Origin: Abelmoschus esculentus
Taxonomy: Eukaryota > Streptophyta > Magnoliopsida > Malvales > Malvaceae
Assembly: GCA_035048815.1 (NCBI GenBank)
Contig: JAUCBN010000012.1
Span: 14,418,501 to 14,482,500 of the forward strand
DNA: 64,000 bases
Reading direction: 5' to 3'
Position numbers and translations under genes: made by a program. Each line of letters starts with the position of its first letter. Positions within the stretch are counted from its first letter, which is position 1. Below, one piece after another: positions 21,068-32,140 of the stretch. The notes below the pieces were generated by a model. That model searched no databases. It had not been told where the DNA came from and saw only the letters and a program-made list of their open reading frames with translations.

Positions 21068-21186
21068 GGGGTGCAACACGAGGGCTTCCCAGGAGGTCAC
21101 CCATCCTAGTACTACTCTCGCCCAAGCACGCTTAACTGCGGAGTTCTGATAGGATCCGGTGCATTAGTGCTGGTATGATCGCACCC
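21068..21186 (-). rRNA. 5S: 5S rRNA gene, copy 75 (class B)
   Basis: T103C, C36T. Confidence 0.96.
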
Positions 21187-21352
21187 GTCAAGGAATGCGC
21201 GCTGAACGTACTAATAGGATCAACGACGCGCGATTATGACTTGCGAGACTCTTTTAACATAAAAGCACGAGGGGGGACGTACCGACAATCCGAACCAAAA
21301 ATTAACTAAAAACATTAAAAAAAAAATAGAGGGATAAAACCGAGTCGAAAAA

Positions 21353-21471
21353 GTGGTGCAACACGAGGACTTCCCAGGAGGTTACCCATCCTAATACTAC
21401 TCTCGCCCAAGCACACTTCACTGCGGAGTTCTGATGGGATCCGGTGCATTAGTGCTGGTATGATCGCACCC
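21353..21471 (-). rRNA. 5S: 5S rRNA gene, copy 76 (class C)
   Basis: C118A, G89A, C78T, C57T, T53G. Confidence 0.94.
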
Positions 21472-21634
21472 GTCAAGGAATGCGCGCTGAACGTACTAAT
21501 AGGATCAACGGCGCGCGATTATGACTTGCGAGACTCTTTTAACATAAAAGCACGAGGGGGGACGTACCGACAATCCGAACCAAAAATTAACTAAAAACAT
21601 TAAAAAAATAGAGGGATAAAACCGAGTCGAAAAA

Positions 21635-21753
21635 GGGGTGCAACACGAGGACTTCCCAGGAGGTCACCCATCCTAGTACTACTCTCACCCAAGCGCGCTT
21701 AACTGCGGAGTTCTGATGGGATCCGGTGCATTAGTGCTGCTATGATCGCACCC
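21635..21753 (-). rRNA. 5S: 5S rRNA gene, copy 77 (class D)
   Basis: C67T, T59C, C14G. Confidence 0.95.
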
Positions 21754-21918
21754 GTCAAGGAATGCGCGCTGAACGTACTAATAGGATCAACGGCGCGCGA
21801 TTATGACTTGCGAGACTCTTTTAACATAAAAGCACGAGGGGGGACGTACCGACAATCCGAACCAAAAATTAACTAAAAATATTAAAAAAAAATAGAGGGA
21901 TAAAACCGAGTCGAAAAA

Positions 21919-22037
21919 GGGGTGCAACACGAGGACTTCCCAGGAGGTCACCCATCCTAGCACTACTCTCGCCCAAGCACGCTTCACTGCGGAGTTCTGA
22001 TGGGATCCGGTGCATTAGTGCTGGTATGATCGCACCC
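21919..22037 (-). rRNA. 5S: 5S rRNA gene, copy 78 (class E)
   Basis: A77G, T53G; -1 T. Confidence 0.95.
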
Positions 22038-22202
22038 ATCAAGGAATGCGCGCTGAACGTACTAATAGGATCAACGGCGCGCGATTATGACTTGCGAGAC
22101 TCTTTTAACATAAAAGCACGAGGGGGGACGTACCGACAATCCGAACCAAAAATTAACTAAAAATATTAAAAAAAAATAGAGGGATAAAACCGAGTCGAAA
22201 AA

Positions 22203-22321
22203 GGGGTGCAACACGAGGACTTCCCAGGAGGTCACCCATCCTAGCACTACTCTCGCCCAAGCACGCTTCACTGCGGAGTTCTGATGGGATCCGGTGCATT
22301 AGTGCTGGTATGATCGCACCC
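22203..22321 (-). rRNA. 5S: 5S rRNA gene, copy 79 (class E)
   Basis: A77G, T53G; -1 T. A single-unit tandem duplicate of copy 78. Confidence 0.95.
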
Positions 22322-22486
22322 ATCAAGGAATGCGCGCTGAACGTACTAATAGGATCAACGGCGCGCGATTATGACTTGCGAGACTCTTTTAACATAAAAG
22401 CACGAGGGGGGACGTACCGACAATCCGAACCAAAAATTAACTAAAAACATTAAAAAAAAATAGAGGGATAAAACCGAGTCGAAAAA

Positions 22487-22605
22487 GGGGTGCAACACGA
22501 GGGCTTCCCAGGAGGTCACCCATCCTAGTACTACTCTCGCCCAAGCACGCTTAACTGCGGAGTTCTGATAGGATCCGGTGCATTAGTGCTGGTATGATCG
22601 CACCC
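22487..22605 (-). rRNA. 5S: 5S rRNA gene, copy 80 (class B)
   Basis: T103C, C36T. Promoter has A to C at -10. Confidence 0.95.
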
Positions 22606-22771
22606 GTCAAGGAAGGCGCGCTGAACGTACTAATAGGATCAACGACGCGCGATTATGACTTGCGAGACTCTTTTAACATAAAAGCACGAGGGGGGACGTA
22701 CCGACAATCCGAACCAAAAATTAACTAAAAACATTAAAAAAAAAATAGAGGGATAAAACCGAGTCGAAAAA

Positions 22772-22890
22772 GTGGTGCAACACGAGGACTTCCCAGGAGG
22801 TTACCCATCCTAATACTACTCTCGCCCAAGCACACTTCACTGCGGAGTTCTGATGGGATCCGGTGCATTAGTGCTGGTATGATCGCACCC
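22772..22890 (-). rRNA. 5S: 5S rRNA gene, copy 81 (class C)
   Basis: C118A, G89A, C78T, C57T, T53G. Confidence 0.94.
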
Positions 22891-23053
22891 GTCAAGGAAT
22901 GCGCGCTGAACGTACTAATAGGATCAACGGCGCGCGATTATGACTTGCGAGACTCTTTTAACATAAAAGCACGAGGGGGGACGTACCGACAATCCGAACC
23001 AAAAATTAACTAAAAACATTAAAAAAATAGAGGGATAAAACCGAGTCGAAAAA

Positions 23054-23172
23054 GGGGTGCAACACGAGGACTTCCCAGGAGGTCACCCATCCTAGTACTA
23101 CTCTCACCCAAGCGCGCTTAACTGCGGAGTTCTGATGGGATCCGGTGCATTAGTGCTGCTATGATCGCACCC
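23054..23172 (-). rRNA. 5S: 5S rRNA gene, copy 82 (class D)
   Basis: C67T, T59C, C14G. Confidence 0.95.
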
Positions 23173-23337
23173 GTCAAGGAATGCGCGCTGAACGTACTAA
23201 TAGGATCAACGGCGCGCGATTATGACTTGCGAGACTCTTTTAACATAAAAGCACGAGGGGGGACGTACCGACAATCCGAACCAAAAATTAACTAAAAATA
23301 TTAAAAAAAAATAGAGGGATAAAACCGAGTCGAAAAA

Positions 23338-23456
23338 GGGGTGCAACACGAGGACTTCCCAGGAGGTCACCCATTCTAGCACTACTCTCGCCCAAGCACG
23401 CTTCACTGCGGAGTTCTGATGGGATCCGGTGCATTAGTGCTGGTATGATCGCACCC
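23338..23456 (-). rRNA. 5S: 5S rRNA gene, copy 83 (class E)
   Basis: A77G, T53G, plus G82A in box C; -1 T. Confidence 0.94.
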
Positions 23457-23620
23457 ATCAAGGAATGCGCGCTGAACGTACTAATAGGATCAACGGCGCG
23501 CGATTATGACTTGCGAGACTCTTTTAACATAAAAGCACGAGGGGGGACGTACCGACAATCCGAACCAAAAATTAACTAAAAACATTAAAAAAAATAGAGG
23601 GATAAAACCGAGTCGAAAAA

Positions 23621-23739
23621 GGGGTGCAACACGAGGGCTTCCCAGGAGGTCACCCATCCTAGTACTACTCTCGCCCAAGCACGCTTAACTGCGGAGTTCT
23701 GATAGGATCCGGTGCATTAGTGCTGGTATGATCGCACCC
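23621..23739 (-). rRNA. 5S: 5S rRNA gene, copy 84 (class B)
   Basis: T103C, C36T. Confidence 0.96.
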
Positions 23740-23905
23740 GTCAAGGAATGCGCGCTGAACGTACTAATAGGATCAACGACGCGCGATTATGACTTGCGAG
23801 ACTCTTTTAACATAAAAGCACGAGGGGGGACGTACCGACAATCCGAACCAAAAATTAACTAAAAACATTAAAAAAAAAATAGAGGGATAAAACCGAGTCG
23901 AAAAA

Positions 23906-24024
23906 GTGGTGCAACACGAGGACTTCCCAGGAGGTTACCCATCCTAATACTAATCTCGCCCAAGCACGCTTCACTGCGGAGTTCTGATGGGATCCGGTGC
24001 ATTAGTGCTGGTATGATCGCACCC
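23906..24024 (-). rRNA. 5S: 5S rRNA gene, copy 85 (class C)
   Basis: C118A, G89A, C78T, T53G, plus G72T in IE. Confidence 0.93.
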
Positions 24025-24187
24025 GTCAAGGAATGCGCGCTGAACGTACTAATAGGATCAACGGCGCGCGGTTATGACTTGCGAGACTCTTTTAACATAA
24101 AAGCACGAGGGGGGACGTACCGACAATCCGAACCAAAAATTAACTAAAAACATTAAAAAAATAGAGGGATAAAACCGAGTCGAAAAA

Positions 24188-24306
24188 GGGGTGCAACACG
24201 AGGACTTCCCAGGAGGTCACCCATCCTAGTACTACTCTCACCCAAACGCGCTTAACTGCGGAGTTCTAATGGGATCCGGTGCATTAGTGCTGCTATGATC
24301 GCACCA
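24188..24306 (-). rRNA. 5S: 5S rRNA gene, copy 86 (class D)
   Basis: C67T, C61T, T59C, C39T, C14G, and G1T at the 5' end. Probably impaired. Confidence 0.92.
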
Positions 24307-24471
24307 GTCAAGGAATGCGCGCTGAACGTACTAATAGGATCAACGGCGCGCGATTATGACTTGCGAGACTCTTTTAACATAAAAGCACGAGGGGGGACGT
24401 ACCGACAATCCGAACCAAAAATTAACTAAAAATATTAAAAAAAAATAGAGGGATAAAACCGAGTCGAAAAA

Positions 24472-24590
24472 GGGGTGCAACACGAGGACTTCCCAGGAGG
24501 TCACCCATCCTAGCACTACTCTCGCCCAAGCACGCTTCACTGCGGAGTTCTGATGGGATCCGGTGCATTAGTGCTGGTATGATCGCACCC
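24472..24590 (-). rRNA. 5S: 5S rRNA gene, copy 87 (class E)
   Basis: A77G, T53G; -1 T. Last class E copy. Confidence 0.95.
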
Positions 24591-24754
24591 ATCAAGGAAT
24601 GCGCGCTGAACGTACTAATAGGATCAACGGCGCGCGATTATGACTTGCGAGACTCTTTTAACATAAAAGCACGAGGGGGGACGTACCGACAATCCGAACC
24701 AAAAATTAACTAAAAACATTAAAAAAAATAGAGGGATAAAACCGAGTCGAAAAA

Positions 24755-24873
24755 GGGGTGCAACACGAGGACTTCCCAGGAGGTCACCCATCCTAATACT
24801 ACTCTCGCCCAAGCACGCTTAACTACGGAGTTCTGATAGGATCCGGTGCATTAGTGCTGGTATGATCACACCC
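24755..24873 (-). rRNA. 5S: 5S rRNA gene, copy 88 (class G)
   Basis: C78T, C49T, C36T, C6T (wobble in helix I); -1 T. Confidence 0.94.
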
Positions 24874-25039
24874 ATCAAGTAATGCGCGCTGAACGTACTA
24901 ATAGGATCAACGGCGCGCGATTATGACTTGCGAGACTCTTTTAACATAAAAGCACGAGGGGGGACGTACCGACAATCCGAACCAAAAATTAACTAAAAAC
25001 ATTAAAAAAAAAATAGAAGGATAAAACCGAGTCGAAAAA

Positions 25040-25158
25040 GGGGTGCAACACGAGGACTTCCCAGGAGGTCACCCATGCTAGTACTACTCTCGCACAAGCA
25101 CGCTTAACTGCGGAGTTCTGATGGGATCCGGTGCATTAGTGCTGGTATGATCGCACCC
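25040..25158 (-). rRNA. 5S: 5S rRNA gene, copy 89 (class H)
   Basis: G82C in box C, G65T between box A and IE. Confidence 0.94.
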
Positions 25159-25323
25159 GTCAAGGAATGCGCGCTGAACGTACTAATAGGATCAACGGCG
25201 CGCGATTATGACATGCGAGACTCTTTTAACATAAAAGCACGAGGGGGGACGTACCGACAATCCGAACCAAAAATTAACTAAAAACATTAAAAAAAAATAG
25301 AGGGATAAAACCGAGTCGAAAAA

Positions 25324-25442
25324 GGGGTGCAACACGAGGACTTCCCAGGAGGTCACCCATCCTAGTACTACTCTCGCCCAAGCACGCTTAACTGCGGAGT
25401 TCTGATGGGATCCGGTGCATTAGAGCTGCTATGATCGCACCC
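25324..25442 (-). rRNA. 5S: 5S rRNA gene, copy 90 (class I)
   Basis: A19T, C14G; internal boxes intact. Confidence 0.95.
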
Positions 25443-25608
25443 GTCAAGGAATGCGCGCTGAACGTACTAATAGGATCAACGGCGCGCGATTATGACTTGC
25501 GAGACTCTTTTAACATAAAAGCACGAGGGGGGACGTACCGACAATCCGAACCAAAAATTAACTAAAGATATTAAAAAAAAAATAGAGGGATAAAACCGAG
25601 TCGAAAAA

Positions 25609-25727
25609 GGGGTCCAACACGAGGACTTCCCAGGAGGTCACCCATCCTAGCACTACTCTCGCTCAAGCATGCTTCACTGCGGAGTTCTGATGGGATCCGG
25701 TGCATTAGTGCTGGTATGATCGCACCC
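25609..25727 (-). rRNA. 5S: 5S rRNA gene, copy 91 (class J)
   Basis: C114G (mismatch with G5), A77G, G65A, G58A, T53G. Confidence 0.94.
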
Positions 25728-25893
25728 GTCAAGGAATGCGCGCTGAACGTACTAATAGGATCAACGGCGCGCGATTATGACTTGCGAGACTCTTTTAACA
25801 TAAAAGCACGAGGGGGGACGTTCCGACAATCCGAACTAAAAATTAACTAAAAACATTAAAAAAAAAATAGAGGGATAAAACCGAGTCGAAAAA

Positions 25894-26012
25894 GGGGTGC
25901 AACACGAGGACTTCCCAGGAGGTCACCCATTCTAGTACTACTCTCGACCAAGCACGCTTAACTGCGGAGTTCTGATGGGATCCGGTGCATTAGTGCTGGT
26001 ATGATCGCACCC
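25894..26012 (-). rRNA. 5S: 5S rRNA gene, copy 92 (class K)
   Basis: G82A in box C, G66T. Confidence 0.95.
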
Positions 26013-26177
26013 GTCAAGGAATGCGCGCTGAACGTACTAATAGGATCAACGGCGCGCGATTATGACATGCGAGACTCTTTTAACATAAAAGCACGAGGGG
26101 GGACGTACCGACAATCCGAACCAAAAATTAACTAAAAACATTAAAAAAAAATAGAGGGATAAAACCGAGTCGAAAAA

Positions 26178-26296
26178 GGGGTGCAACACGAGGACTTCCC
26201 AGAAGGTCACCCATCCTAGTACTACTCTCGCCCAAGCGCGCTTACCTGCGGAGTTCTGATGGGATCCGGTGCATTAGTGCTGCTATGATCGCACCC
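26178..26296 (-). rRNA. 5S: 5S rRNA gene, copy 93 (class I)
   Basis: C94T, T59C and T52G in box A, C14G. Confidence 0.94.
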
Positions 26297-26462
26297 GTCA
26301 AGGAATGCGCGCTGAACGTACTAATAGGATCAACGGCGCGCGATTATGACTTGCGAGACTCTTTTAACATAAAAGCACGAGGGGGGACGTACCGACAATC
26401 CGAACCAAAAATTAACTAAAAATATTAAAAAAAAAATAGAGGGATAAAACCGAGTCGAAAAA

Positions 26463-26581
26463 GGGGTCCAACACGAGGACTTCCCAGGAGGTCACCCATC
26501 CTAGCACTACTCTCGCTCAAGCATGCTTCACTGCGGAGTTCTGATGGGATCCGGTGCATTAGTGCTGGTATGATCGCACCC
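26463..26581 (-). rRNA. 5S: 5S rRNA gene, copy 94 (class J)
   Basis: C114G, A77G, G65A, G58A, T53G. Confidence 0.94.
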
Positions 26582-26746
26582 GTCAAGGAATGCGCGCTGA
26601 ACGTACTAATAGGATCAACGGCGCGCGATTATGACTTGCGAGACTCTTTTAACATAAAAGCACGAGGGGGGACGTACCGACAATCCGAACCAAAAATTAA
26701 CTAAAAACATTAAAAAAAAATAGAGGGATAAAACCGAGTCGAAAAA

Positions 26747-26865
26747 GGGGTGCAACACGAGGACTTGCCAGGAGGTCACCCATCCTAATACTACTCTCGC
26801 CCAAGCACGCTTAACTACGGAGTTCTGATAGGATCCGGTGCATTAGTGCTGGTATGATCACACCC
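26747..26865 (-). rRNA. 5S: 5S rRNA gene, copy 95 (class G)
   Basis: G99C, C78T, C49T, C36T, C6T; -1 T. Confidence 0.94.
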
Positions 26866-27030
26866 ATCAAGTAATGCGCGCTGAACGTACTAATAGGATC
26901 AACGGCGCGCGATTATGACTTGCGAGACTCTTTTAACATAAAAGCACGAGGGGGGACGTACCGACAATCCAAACCAAAAATTAACTAAAAACATTAAAAA
27001 AAAATAGAAGGATAAAACCGAGTCGAAAAA

Positions 27031-27149
27031 GGGGTGCAACACGAGGACTTCCCAGGAGGTCACCCATGCTAGTACTACTCTCGCACAAGCACGCTTAACT
27101 GCGGAGTTCTGATGGGATCCGGTGCATTAGTGCTGGTATGATCACACCC
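27031..27149 (-). rRNA. 5S: 5S rRNA gene, copy 96 (class H)
   Basis: G82C, G65T, plus C6T. Confidence 0.94.
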
Positions 27150-27314
27150 GTCAAGGAATGCGCGCTGAACGTACTAATAGGATCAACGGCGCGCGATTAT
27201 GACATGCGAGACTCTTTTAACATAAAAGCACGAGGGGGGACGTACCGACAATCCGAACCAAAAATTAACTAAAAACATTAAAAAAAAATAGAGGGATAAA
27301 ACCGAGTCGAAAAA

Positions 27315-27433
27315 GGGGTCCAACACGAGGACTTCCCAGGAGGTCACCCATCCTAGCACTACTCTCGCTCAAGCATGCTTCACTGCGGAGTTCTGATGGG
27401 ATCCGGTGCATTAGTGCTGGTATGATCGCACCC
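27315..27433 (-). rRNA. 5S: 5S rRNA gene, copy 97 (class J)
   Basis: C114G, A77G, G65A, G58A, T53G. Confidence 0.94.
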
Positions 27434-27599
27434 GTCAAGGAATGCGCGCTGAACGTACTAATAGGATCAACGGCGCGCGATTATGACTTGCGAGACTCTT
27501 TTAACATAAAAGCACGAGGGGGGACGAACCGACAATCCGAACTAAAAATTAACTAAAAACATTAAAAAAAAAATAGAGGGATAAAACCGAGTCGAAAAA

Positions 27600-27718
27600 G
27601 GGGTGCAACACGAGGACTTCCCAGGAGGTCACCCATTCTAGTACTACTCTCGACCAAGCACGCTTAACTGCGGAGTTCTGATGGGATCCGGTGCATTAGT
27701 GCTGGTATGATCGCACCC
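27600..27718 (-). rRNA. 5S: 5S rRNA gene, copy 98 (class K)
   Basis: G82A, G66T. Confidence 0.95.
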
Positions 27719-27884
27719 GTCAAGGAATGCGCGCTGAACGTACTAATAGGATCAACGGCGCGCGATTATGACATGCGAGACTCTTTTAACATAAAAGCAC
27801 GAGGGGGGACGTACCGACAATCCGAACCAAAAATTAACTAAAAACATTAAAAAAAAAATAGAGGGATAAAACCGAGTCGAAAAA

Positions 27885-28003
27885 GGGGTGCAACACGAGG
27901 ACTTCCCAGGAGGTCACCCATCCTAGTACTACTCTCGCCCAAGCGCGCTTAACTGCGGAGTTCTGATGGGATCCGGTGCATTAGTGCTGCTATGATCGCA
28001 CCC
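27885..28003 (-). rRNA. 5S: 5S rRNA gene, copy 99 (class I)
   Basis: T59C, C14G. Class D without the C67T change. Confidence 0.95.
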
Positions 28004-28169
28004 GTCAAAGAATGCGCGCTGAACGTACTAATAGGATCAACGGCGCGCGATTATGACTTGCGAGACTCTTTTAACATAAAAGCACGAGGGGGGACGTACC
28101 GACAATCCGAACCAAAAATTAACTAAAAATATTAAAAAAAAAATAGAGGGATAAAACCGAGTCGAAAAA

Positions 28170-28288
28170 GGGGTCCAACACGAGGACTTCCCAGGAGGTC
28201 ACCCATCCTAGCACTACTCTCGCTCAAGCACGCTTTACTGCGGAGTTCTGATGGGATCCGGTGCATTAGTGCTGGTATGATCGCACCC
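28170..28288 (-). rRNA. 5S: 5S rRNA gene, copy 100 (class J)
   Basis: C114G, A77G, G65A, T53A. Confidence 0.94.
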
Positions 28289-28452
28289 GTCAAGGAATGC
28301 GCGCTGAACGTACTAATAGGATCAACGGCGCGCGATTATGACTTGCGAGACTCTTTTAACATAAAAGCACGAGGGGGGACGTACCGACAATCCGAACCAA
28401 AAATTAACTAAAAACATTAAAAAAAATAGAGGGATAAAACCGAGTCGAAAAA

Positions 28453-28571
28453 GGGGTGCAACACGAGGACTTCCCAGGAGGTCACCCATCCTAATACTAC
28501 TCTCGCCCAAGCACGCTTAACTACGGAGTTCTGATAGGATCCGGTGCATTAGTGCTGGTATGATCGCACCC
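28453..28571 (-). rRNA. 5S: 5S rRNA gene, copy 101 (class G)
   Basis: C78T, C49T, C36T; -1 T. Confidence 0.95.
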
Positions 28572-28736
28572 ATCAAGTAATGCGCGCTGAACGTACTAAT
28601 AGGATCAACGGCGCGCGATTATGACTTGCGAGACTCTTTTAACATAAAAGCACGAGGGGGGACGTACCGACAATCCGAACCAAAAATTAACTAAAAACAT
28701 TAAAAAAAAATAGAGGGATAAAACCGAGTCGAAAAA

Positions 28737-28855
28737 GGGGTGCAACACGAGGACTTCCCAGGAGGTCACCCATGCTAGTACTACTCTCGCACAAGCACGC
28801 TTAACTGTGGAGTTCTGATGGGATCCGGTGCATTAGTGCTGGTATGATCGCACCC
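28737..28855 (-). rRNA. 5S: 5S rRNA gene, copy 102 (class H)
   Basis: G82C, G65T, plus G48A. Confidence 0.94.
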
Positions 28856-29021
28856 GTCAAGGAATGCGCGCTGAACGTACTAATAGGATCAACGGCGCGC
28901 GATTATGACATGCGAGACTCTTTTAACATAAAAGCACGAGGGGGGACGTACCGACAATCCGAACCAAAAATTAACTAAAAACATTAAAAAAAAAATAGAG
29001 GGATAAAACCGAGTCGAAAAA

Positions 29022-29140
29022 GGGGTGCAACACGAGGACTTTCCAGGAGGTCACCCATCCTAGTACTACTCTCGCCCAATCACGCTTAACTGCAGAGTTC
29101 TGATGGGATACGGTGCATTAGTGCTGCTATGATCGGACCC
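29022..29140 (-). rRNA. 5S: 5S rRNA gene, copy 103
   Basis: G99A, C61A, C47T, G31T (BamHI site lost), C14G, G5C (mismatch with C114). Probably impaired. Confidence 0.92.
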
Positions 29141-29304
29141 GTCAAGGAATGCGCGCTGAACGTACTAATAGGATCAACGGCGCGCGATTATGACTTGCGA
29201 GACTCTTTTAACATAAAAGCACGAGGGGGGACGTACCGACAATCCGAACCAAAAATTAACTAAAAACATTAAAAAAAATAGAGGGATAAAACCGAGTCGA
29301 AAAA

Positions 29305-29423
29305 GGGGTGCAACACGAGGACTTCCCAGGAGGTCACCCATCCTAGTACTACTCTCGCCCAAGCACACTTAACTGCGGAGTTCTGATGGGATCTGGTGCA
29401 TTAATGCTGGTATGATCGCACCC
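29305..29423 (-). rRNA. 5S: 5S rRNA gene, copy 104
   Basis: C57T in box A, G30A, C20T. Confidence 0.95.
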
Positions 29424-29589
29424 GTCAAGGAATGCGCGCTGAACGTACTAATAGGATCAACGGCGCGCGATTATGACTTGCGAGACTCTTTTAACATAAA
29501 AGCACGAGGGGGGACGTACCGACAATCCGAACCAAAAATTAACTAAAAACATTAAAAAAAAAATAGAGGGATAAAACCGAGTCGAAAAA

Positions 29590-29708
29590 GGGGTGCAACA
29601 CGAGGACTTTCCAGGAGGTCACCCATCCTAGTACTACTCTCGCCCAAGCACGCTTACCTGCGGAGTTCTGATGGGATCTGGTGCATTAGTGCAGCTATGA
29701 CCGCAACC
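29590..29708 (-). rRNA. 5S: 5S rRNA gene, copy 105
   Basis: G99A, T52G, G30A, A16T, C14G, A8G, G3T. The 5' arm of helix I is damaged. Probably non-functional. Confidence 0.9.
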
Positions 29709-29874
29709 GTCAAGGAATGCGCGCTGAACGTACTAATAGGATCAACGGCGCGCGATTATGACTTGCGAGACTCTTTTAACATAAAAGCACGAGGGGGGAC
29801 GTACCGACAATCCGAACCAAAAATTAACTAAAAATATTAAAAAAAAAATAGAGGGATAAAACCGAGTCGAAAAA

Positions 29875-29993
29875 GGGGTGCAACACGAGGACTTCCCAGG
29901 AGGTCACCCATACTAGTACTACTCTCGCCCAAGCACGCTTCACTGCGGAGTTCTGATGGGATCCGGTGCATTAGTGCTGGTATGATCGCACCC
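29875..29993 (-). rRNA. 5S: 5S rRNA gene, copy 106
   Basis: G82T in box C, T53G in box A. Confidence 0.95.
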
Positions 29994-30157
29994 GTCAAGG
30001 AATGCGCGCTGAACGTACTAATAGGATCAACGGCGCGCGATTATGACTTGCGAGACTCTTTTAACATAAAAGCACGAGGGGGGACGTACCGACAATCCGA
30101 ACCAAAAATTAACTAAAAACATTAAAAAAAATAGAGGGATAAAACCGAGTCGAAAAA

Positions 30158-30276
30158 GGGGTGCAACACGAGGACTTCCCAGGAGGTCACCCATCCTAAT
30201 ACTACTCTCGCCCAAGCACGCTTAACTACGGAGTTCTGATAGGATCCGGTGCATTAGTGCTGGTATGATCGCACCC
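30158..30276 (-). rRNA. 5S: 5S rRNA gene, copy 107 (class G)
   Basis: C78T, C49T, C36T; -1 T. Confidence 0.95.
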
Positions 30277-30442
30277 ATCAAGTAATGCGCGCTGAACGTA
30301 CTAATAGGATCAACGGCGCGCGATTATGACTTGCGAGACTCTTTTAACATAAAAGCACGAGGGGGGACGTACCGACAATCCGAACCAAAAATTAACTAAA
30401 AACATTAAAAAAAAAATAGAGGGATAAAACCGAGTCGAAAAA

Positions 30443-30561
30443 TGGGTGCAACACGAGGACTTCCCAGGAGGTCACCCATGCTAGTACTACTCTCGCACAA
30501 GCACGCTTAACTGCGGAGTTCTGATGGGATCCGGTGCATTAGTGCTGGTATGATCGCACCC
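30443..30561 (-). rRNA. 5S: 5S rRNA gene, copy 108 (class H)
   Basis: C119A, G82C, G65T. Confidence 0.94.
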
Positions 30562-30727
30562 GTTAAGGAATGCGCGCTGAACGTACTAATAGGATCAACG
30601 GCGCGCGATTATGACATGCGAGACTCTTTTAACATAAAAGCACGAGGGGGGACGTACCGACAATCCGAACCAAAAATTAACTAAAAATATTAAAAAAAAA
30701 ATAGAGGGATAAAACCGAGTCGAAAAA

Positions 30728-30846
30728 GGGGTGCAACACGAGGACTTCCCAGGAGGTCACCCATCCTAGTACTACTCTCGCCCAAGCACGCTTCACTGCG
30801 GAGTTCTGATGGGATCCGGTGCATTAGTGCTGGTATGATCGCACCC
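30728..30846 (-). rRNA. 5S: 5S rRNA gene, copy 109
   Basis: Only T53G in box A. Confidence 0.96.
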
Positions 30847-31010
30847 GTCAAGGAATGCGCGCTGAACGTACTAATAGGATCAACGGCGCGCGATTATGAC
30901 TTGCGAGATTCTTTTAACATAAAAGCACGAGGGGGGACGTACCGACAATCCGAACCAAAAATTAACTAAAAACATTAAAAAAAATAGAGGGATAAAACCG
31001 AGTCGAAAAA

Positions 31011-31129
31011 GGGGTGCAACACGAGGACTTCCCAGGAGGTCACCCATCCTAATACTACTCTCGCCCAAGCACGCTTAATTGCGGAGTTCTGATGGGATCC
31101 GGTGCATTAGTGCTGGTATGATCGCACCC
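31011..31129 (-). rRNA. 5S: 5S rRNA gene, copy 110
   Basis: C78T, G51A; -1 T. Confidence 0.95.
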
Positions 31130-31294
31130 ATCAAGGAATGCGCGCTGAACGTACTAATAGGATCAACGACGCGCGATTATGACTTGCGAGACTCTTTTAA
31201 CATAAAAGCACGAGGGGGGACGTACCGACAATCCGAACCAAAAATTAACTAAAAACATTAAAAAAAAATAGAGGGATAAAACCGAGTCGAAAAA

Positions 31295-31413
31295 GGGGTG
31301 CAACACGAGGACTTCCCAAGAGGTCACCCATCCTAGTACTACTCTCGACCGAGCACGCTTGACTGCGGAGTTCTGATGGGATCCGGTGCATTAGTGCTGG
31401 TATGATCGCACCC
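31295..31413 (-). rRNA. 5S: 5S rRNA gene, copy 111
   Basis: C95T, G66T, T63C, T53C. Confidence 0.94.
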
Positions 31414-31578
31414 GTCAAGGAATGCGCGCTGAACGTACTAATAGGATCAACGGCGCGCGATTATGACTTGCGAGACTCTTTTAACATAAAAGCACGAGGG
31501 GGGACGTACCGACAATCCGAACCAAAAATTAACTAAAAACATTAAAAAAAAATAAAGGGATAAAACCGAGTCGAAAAA

Positions 31579-31697
31579 AGGGTGCAACACGAGGACATCC
31601 CAGGAGGTCACCCATCCTAGTACTACACTCGCCCAAGCACGCTTAACTGCGGAGTTCTGATGCGATCCGATGCATTAGTGCTGGTATGATCGCACCC
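31579..31697 (-). rRNA. 5S: 5S rRNA gene, copy 112
   Basis: C119T, A101T, A71T (IE), C35G, C28T. Its upstream spacer has a 4-bp deletion near 31788. Confidence 0.93.
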
Positions 31698-31857
31698 GTC
31701 AAGGAATGCGCGCTGAACGTACTAATAGGATCAACGGCGCGCGATTATGACTTGCGAGACTCTTTTAACATAAAAGCACGAGGGGGGACCGACAATCCGA
31801 ATCAAAAATTAACTAAAAACATTAAAAAAAATAGAGGGATAAAACCGAGTCAAAAAA

Positions 31858-31976
31858 GGGGTGCAACACGAGGACTTCCCAAGAGATCACCCATCCTAGT
31901 ACTACTCTCGCCCAAGCACGCTTAACTGCGGAGTTCTGATGGGATCCGGTGCATTAGTGCTGGTATGATCGCACCC
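31858..31976 (-). rRNA. 5S: 5S rRNA gene, copy 113
   Basis: C95T, C91T in box C. The T-run is extended to six by a spacer change. Confidence 0.95.
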
Positions 31977-32140
31977 GTTAAGGAATGCGCGCTGAACGTA
32001 CTAATATGATCAACGGCGCGCGATTATGACTTGCGAGACTCTTTTAACATAAAAGCACGAGGGGGACGTACCGACAATCGGAACCAAAAATTAAATAAAA
32101 ACATTAAAAAAAAATAGAGGGATAAAACCGAGTCGAAAAA

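Larger units (their letters stand above)
9171..24590 (-). repeat. Higher-order repeat region, classes A-F (copies 33-87)
   Basis: Six recurring gene classes follow a fixed order. A: G58A, T53G. B: T103C, C36T. C: C118A, G89A, C78T, T53G. D: C67T, T59C, C14G. E: A77G, T53G, -1T. F: C118A, A80T, C34T, C28T, A23T. The order is A-B-C-D-E, extended to A-B-C-D-E-D-F in several blocks, and shortened to B-C-D-E near the right end. Exact shifts link sub-blocks: copies 41-46 to 55-60 (3,966 bp), 56-60 to 63-67 (1,980 bp), 49-51 to 71-73 (6,231 bp). Confidence 0.88.
24755..30561 (-). repeat. Higher-order repeat region, classes G-K (copies 88-108)
   Basis: Recurring classes: G (C78T, C49T, C36T, -1T), H (G82C, G65T), I (C14G, often T59C), J (C114G, A77G, G65A), K (G82A, G66T). 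The pair G-H recurs at copies 88-89, 95-96, 101-102 and 107-108. K-I-J recurs at 92-94 and 98-100. Classes G and J share marks with C/B and E of the previous region. Confidence 0.82.

Noticed and set aside
31686..31925. 79-aa plus-strand open frame
   Set aside because: Antisense to copies 112 and 113. It stays open only because of the 4-bp spacer deletion near 31788. No codon bias or conserved domain is seen.
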